Origin: Candidatus Aminicenantota bacterium
Lineage (GTDB): Bacteria; Acidobacteriota; Aminicenantia; UBA2199
Direction: 5' to 3'
DNA length: 8,006 nucleotides
Assembly: GCA_030639705.1 (NCBI GenBank)
Contig: DAOWKX010000075.1
Location: 1-8,006 of the forward strand
Part shown: positions 5,816 to 8,006 of the stretch, piece after piece
Layout of the letters: each line of letters opens with the position of its first letter
Position numbering within the stretch: the first letter of the stretch is position 1
The notes under the pieces: generated by a model
Told to the model about the DNA's origin: nothing
Seen by the model: only the letters and a program-made list of their open reading frames with translations
Database searches by the model: none
Translations under genes and position numbers: made by a program

Positions 5816-7290
5816 TAAAAACCCAGCGATAAGTCGAGCTGCTTGGATTTGTTCCTGTCTCTTTCCTCTTCTATAAGACTCAAAATTTCTTTTGAAACAT
5901 CTCCGGTGGGATAAACTCCATTAAAACATGCTTTACAAAAGGATTTAATCGTTTTATTCTGTTTTCGAACCACCTGTTCCATTTCATTCAGGTCCTGATA
6001 GATCACCCTATCGGCATTAATTTTCAAGGCCACCTGATCAGGGGTTGAATTGGCAGCTATGAATTCGTTCTTGGTCTGCATATCAATCCCATAGACACAG
6101 GGACTTATTAATGGGGCAGAATAAGATGCAAGAAAAACTTTTTTCGCTCCAGCGTTCCTGACGATTTGAATAATTGATCTTGAGGTGTTTCCCCTGACAA
6201 TGGAATCATCCACAAGTAATACACTTCTATTTTTAAATACATTAGCGATGGGGCTGAGTTTCTGCTCGATAGATTTTTTTCTGATATTATCTCCCGACAT
6301 GATAAAAGTTCGTCCGATATATCGATTTTTAACCAGACCCTCTCTGTATTTTTTTTTTAAAACCCGGGCGATCTCTATAGCAGCTGCGCGAGCGGAATCC
6401 GGAACAGGAACCACCACATCAATATCCAGATTGACTTTTTTTAGTTTTTTGGCCAGGCTTTTTCCCAGCGACACTCTTGATTGATAAACATTAATTTTGT
6501 TCAGGTATGAATCGGGTCGGGCAAAATAAATATATTCAAAGATACAGGGTCTGAAGGGTTTACTTGCAATTTTTTTTTTATGGACCTTTCTGTATTTATC
6601 AATGTATATCGCAGATCCTGGTTCAACATCCTGAATATCTCCAAAGTTGATGGCAACGAGAGAGACACTCTCTGAAGCAAAGGCAAAAGAATTCACCAAT
6701 TTGTCCTTTTTTACTCCGAACAACAGGGGACGAAGGCCATAGGGATCCCGGAATCCTACCATTCCTTTGCCAGCAATATAGATCACAACCGAATAACTCC
6801 CTTTTGCTTTTTTATAAACATAACGAACCGCATTAAAGACAACCTCGGGTGATAGTTCGGTTGTACTATTTTTTTCCAGGTACTCTGCAAAAATATGAAG
6901 TATGGCTTCCACATCACAATTGGAATTGATTATCTTCCGGGATTTCTCAAATAATTCCTTTTTTAGCTGGATAAAATTAATAACATTTCCATTATGTACA
7001 CCGGCAATTCCAAAGGGGTAGCTTACCCAGAATGGTTGGGCATCTTCTACCGATCCTTCCCCCACTGTTGGGTAGCGTGTATGTCCGAGCCCTATATTTC
7101 CTGTCAACCTTCTAACATTATTACTGTCAAATATATCCTTTACCAGCCCGTTTCCTCGTTTCAAATGAAATCGTCCATCATAGGTTAAGATTCCCGCTGA
7201 ATCCTGGCCACGGTGTTGCAGGTTCATCATGCCGTTATAGATTTTAGCGACAACCTCTTCGGTATCATAGATTCCGATAACACCACACAT
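5815..7290 (-). CDS. purF: Amidophosphoribosyltransferase PurF, Fe-S type
   Basis: PurF makes 5-phosphoribosylamine from PRPP and glutamine, the first committed step of de novo purine synthesis. The 491-residue length is normal. Residues 1-~240 are the Ntn-type glutaminase domain: Met-Cys2 nucleophile directly after the start, HRGQDSAG (26-33), GHTRYPT (69-75), VHNG (98-101) and CDVE (125-128). Residues ~260-410 are the phosphoribosyltransferase domain, with PVPDSA (295-300) and the PRPP loop VLLVDDSIVRGNTSR (357-371). Cysteines C249, C398, C452 and C455 sit where the four ligands of the 4Fe-4S cluster are in the Bacillus subtilis enzyme, so this is the iron-sulfur, probably oxygen-sensitive and allosterically regulated class. 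Unlike that enzyme, there is no propeptide to remove. Two A10 runs (6349-6358, 6570-6579) code for Lys triplets. It is the first gene of the operon, under the promoter at 7314-7342. Confidence 0.97.
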   Translation of the reverse strand: MCGVIGIYDTEEVVAKIYNGMMNLQHRGQDSAGILTYDGRFHLKRGNGLVKDIFDSNNVRRLTGNIGLGHTRYPTVGEGSVEDAQPFWVSYPFGIAGVHNGNVINFIQLKKELFEKSRKIINSNCDVEAILHIFAEYLEKNSTTELSPEVVFNAVRYVYKKAKGSYSVVIYIAGKGMVGFRDPYGLRPLLFGVKKDKLVNSFAFASESVSLVAINFGDIQDVEPGSAIYIDKYRKVHKKKIASKPFRPCIFEYIYFARPDSYLNKINVYQSRVSLGKSLAKKLKKVNLDIDVVVPVPDSARAAAIEIARVLKKKYREGLVKNRYIGRTFIMSGDNIRKKSIEQKLSPIANVFKNRSVLLVDDSIVRGNTSRSIIQIVRNAGAKKVFLASYSAPLISPCVYGIDMQTKNEFIAANSTPDQVALKINADRVIYQDLNEMEQVVRKQNKTIKSFCKACFNGVYPTGDVSKEILSLIEEERDRNKSKQLDLSLGF

Positions 7291-7313
7291 AAATTCACTC
7301 TTCTTCTTGATAG

Positions 7314-7342
7314 TATATATCGTGAATCACAAAAAATGTCAA
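7314..7342 (-). promoter_or_regulatory. Sigma70-like promoter of the purF operon
   Basis: On the minus strand a perfect TTGACA (7337-7342) is followed after exactly 17 bases by TATATA (7314-7319), with TATACT in the same run. The purF ATG is 24 bases downstream, so the leader would be only about 17 bases. That leaves no room for a purine riboswitch between the start site and purF. The -35 box overlaps the start codon of the divergent ORF at 7336. Confidence 0.7.
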
Positions 7343-7548
7343 ATAACATCCAATCAGATTCACCTCGGGGACGCCTTATTTATTCGATGGCCAGGAAAGA
7401 TACTCAGCGTATTTCCAAGGCACTTATAGTACTCTTCTGCGATTTTTTCCTGAAAGGAGATAAGCAGGCCTTAAATAATCTCACCCGGGATTACCTGGCT
7501 TCCCTCTGTGGTCGTATTGTGGACAAAATAGACTGGTATACAAAATAG
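7336..7548 (+). CDS. Small hypothetical protein, 70 residues
   Basis: A plus-strand frame of 70 codons divergent from purF. The product is soluble, mostly helical in appearance and charged: a disordered start (SNNIQSDSPRG), then RKDTQRISKALIVLFCDFF and a second helix around LTRDYLASLCGRIVDKID. I recognise no family. A longer reading from 7213 would run antisense into purF and is unlikely; ATG 7336 or ATG 7390 are the candidates. No good ribosome-binding site precedes 7336, and its first bases overlap the purF -35 box, which weakens the case. Balanced composition and the absence of a competing gene support it. Confidence 0.45.
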   Translation: MSNNIQSDSPRGRLIYSMARKDTQRISKALIVLFCDFFLKGDKQALNNLTRDYLASLCGRIVDKIDWYTK

Positions 7549-7628
7549 GCCATATTCAGTCAAGGTTTATTGTTCAAATATTAGGATGAATTAAAAAAGA
7601 GGGGATATAGAAGAAATGTAGCTAAAAT

Positions 7629-7739
7629 CTACTCCAGACTGTTAATTATAAGTGTTAAAAACTGGAAATTATCCCATTCATCAGGTATGGCATCTTCATT
7701 ATAACTGACCTTATACCTCCTGTTTTGCCATGATTCTCT
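7629..7739 (-). pseudogene. Possible C-terminal gene remnant
   Basis: On the minus strand this 36-codon frame lies between two stops and has no usable start. It reads RRYKVSYNEDAIPDEWDNF in its middle and ends LTLIINSLE. The acidic and aromatic composition is more protein-like than random A/T-rich sequence, and it ends in TAG. It may be the tail of a lost gene. The family is not recognised and chance is possible. Confidence 0.2.
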
Positions 7740-7749
7740 TTAATACTAA

Positions 7750-7848
7750 ACAGTACTAGAATATTTGGAAGATTCTTTCGACCAGAATATAAATTGGGAC
7801 TTTTTTTCCAGTTTTATCGAGAATTTAAAAATAATGGGAGACCGTTAA
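7750..7848 (+). pseudogene. Possible gene remnant, plus strand
   Basis: A 32-codon frame running from just after an in-frame stop to TAA, without a start. Its product contains LEYLEDSFDQNINWDFFSSF followed by IENLKIMGDR, an amphipathic helical pattern with three Trp/Phe residues close together. This would be unusual for random DNA of this composition, but the frame is short. If real, it is a fragment of a gene whose front half is lost. Confidence 0.2.
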
Positions 7849-7866
7849 AAAAATAGTCTCTGTCCC
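7836..7866 (-). terminator. Terminator-like hairpin after the right-edge gene
   Basis: Read on the minus strand, GGGACAGAGAC (7856-7866) and GTCTCCC (7836-7842) pair imperfectly (GAGAC with GTCTC, then GG with CC across a bulge) around a T-rich loop. They are followed by ATTATTTTT. It lies 23 bases past the stop of the partial gene at 7889-8005 and could end its transcript. The bulge and large loop keep this tentative. Confidence 0.3.
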
Positions 7867-7888
7867 GAATGGCACTAAGTTAAGCTAA

Positions 7889-8005
7889 TTAAGGATTTTC
7901 TTTTGATTTCCTTTTTGCCACGCTAGTAGTGGTTTTTTCCAGTATTTTAGAAGAAATAGCCATCATTTCAGAGAGAATATTTTTAAATTTTCGATATTCT
8001 TTTAT
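7889..8005 (-). CDS. Unidentified protein, C-terminal 38 residues
   Basis: This is the end of a minus-strand gene whose 5' part lies beyond the window. The visible tail reads IKEYRKFKNILSEMMAISSK, then an ILEKTTTSV segment and a basic end KRKSKENP before TAA. It is an amphipathic helix followed by a flexible basic tail, which is compatible with a transposase, a small four-helix protein or many others; I do not recognise the family. The downstream hairpin at 7836-7866 supports a true gene end here. The frame is open to the window edge. Confidence 0.45.
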   Translation of the reverse strand: MKEYRKFKNILSEMMAISSKILEKTTTSVAKRKSKENP

Positions 8006-8006
8006 A

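Larger units (their letters stand above)
7549..7888. other. Gene-poor stretch with possible coding remnants
   Basis: No complete gene is visible in these 340 bases. Two short frames lacking starts have protein-like composition: one on the minus strand at 7629-7739 and one on the plus strand at 7750-7848. All other frames are broken by many stops. The stretch looks like decayed coding DNA between the small ORF at 7336-7548 and the gene entering from the right edge. Confidence 0.5.

Noticed and set aside
6185..6484. Plus-strand 99-codon frame opposite purF
   Set aside because: It mirrors the PRPP-binding region of purF on the other strand; hydrophobic and serine-rich composition is typical of an antisense shadow.
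7291..7313. Purine riboswitch ahead of purF
   Set aside because: The predicted leader is only about 17 bases, too short for an aptamer, and no purine-aptamer-like helices are seen.
7213..7335. Extended N terminus for the small plus-strand ORF
   Set aside because: This part is antisense to the conserved glutaminase start of purF, so coding on both strands is unlikely.
7918..7938. Plus-strand intrinsic terminator (CCAC/GTGG stem then TTTTTT)
   Set aside because: The stem is only 4 bp with a 7-base loop, and it lies inside the coding end of the minus-strand gene at 7889-8005.

Overview
The window comes from a low-GC bacterium (judged by eye; A/T-rich wobble positions and long A runs) with a Gram-negative-type envelope: one gene has a Sec signal peptide and another a lipobox. 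The C-terminal part of the gene at 1029-2324 combines TPRs with degenerate S-layer-homology (SLH) repeats. From memory, this resembles lipoproteins of Acidobacteriota and Aminicenantes-like lineages. The DUF4388-type gene fits the same kind of non-model phylum. This placement is an inference and is weak.

Layout. Bases 1-132 form a heavily self-complementary non-coding element, a long imperfect outer inverted repeat enclosing two hairpins. A sigma70-like promoter follows it. Next is a plus-strand gene (274-984) for an exported, methionine-rich protein of DUF4412-like appearance. This gene converges on a long minus-strand operon with only 44 bases between the stop codons. An A/T-only hairpin at that junction may serve both directions.

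The operon reads right to left from a near-consensus promoter at 7314-7342: purF (5815-7290, Fe-S type amidophosphoribosyltransferase), a DUF4388-type regulatory or scaffold protein (4676-5815), a possible 21-codon hydrophobic peptide (4593-4658), miaA (3626-4546, tRNA A37 dimethylallyltransferase), hflX (2321-3580, ribosome-associated GTPase), and a TPR-SLH lipoprotein (1029-2324). TAATG (purF/DUF4388) and ATGA (hflX/lipoprotein) overlaps plus short gaps make one transcript likely. The set joins the first committed step of purine synthesis with translation quality control and ends in an envelope protein. hfq, the usual partner between miaA and hflX in proteobacteria, is absent.

Right of purF, a 70-codon plus-strand ORF (7336-7548) is plausible but its start overlaps the purF -35 box. 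From 7549 to 7888 there is no intact gene, only two short frames with protein-like composition on opposite strands, read as possible remnants. The window ends in the last 38 codons of a minus-strand gene (7889-8005) I do not recognise, followed by a terminator-like hairpin.

Most of the window is housekeeping. The items least explained by known families are the structured element at 1-132, the hydrophobic mini-ORF before miaA with a hairpin on the miaA ribosome-binding site, three A10 runs inside purF and miaA, and the decayed-looking segment at the right edge. I did not find a convincing new multi-gene system.
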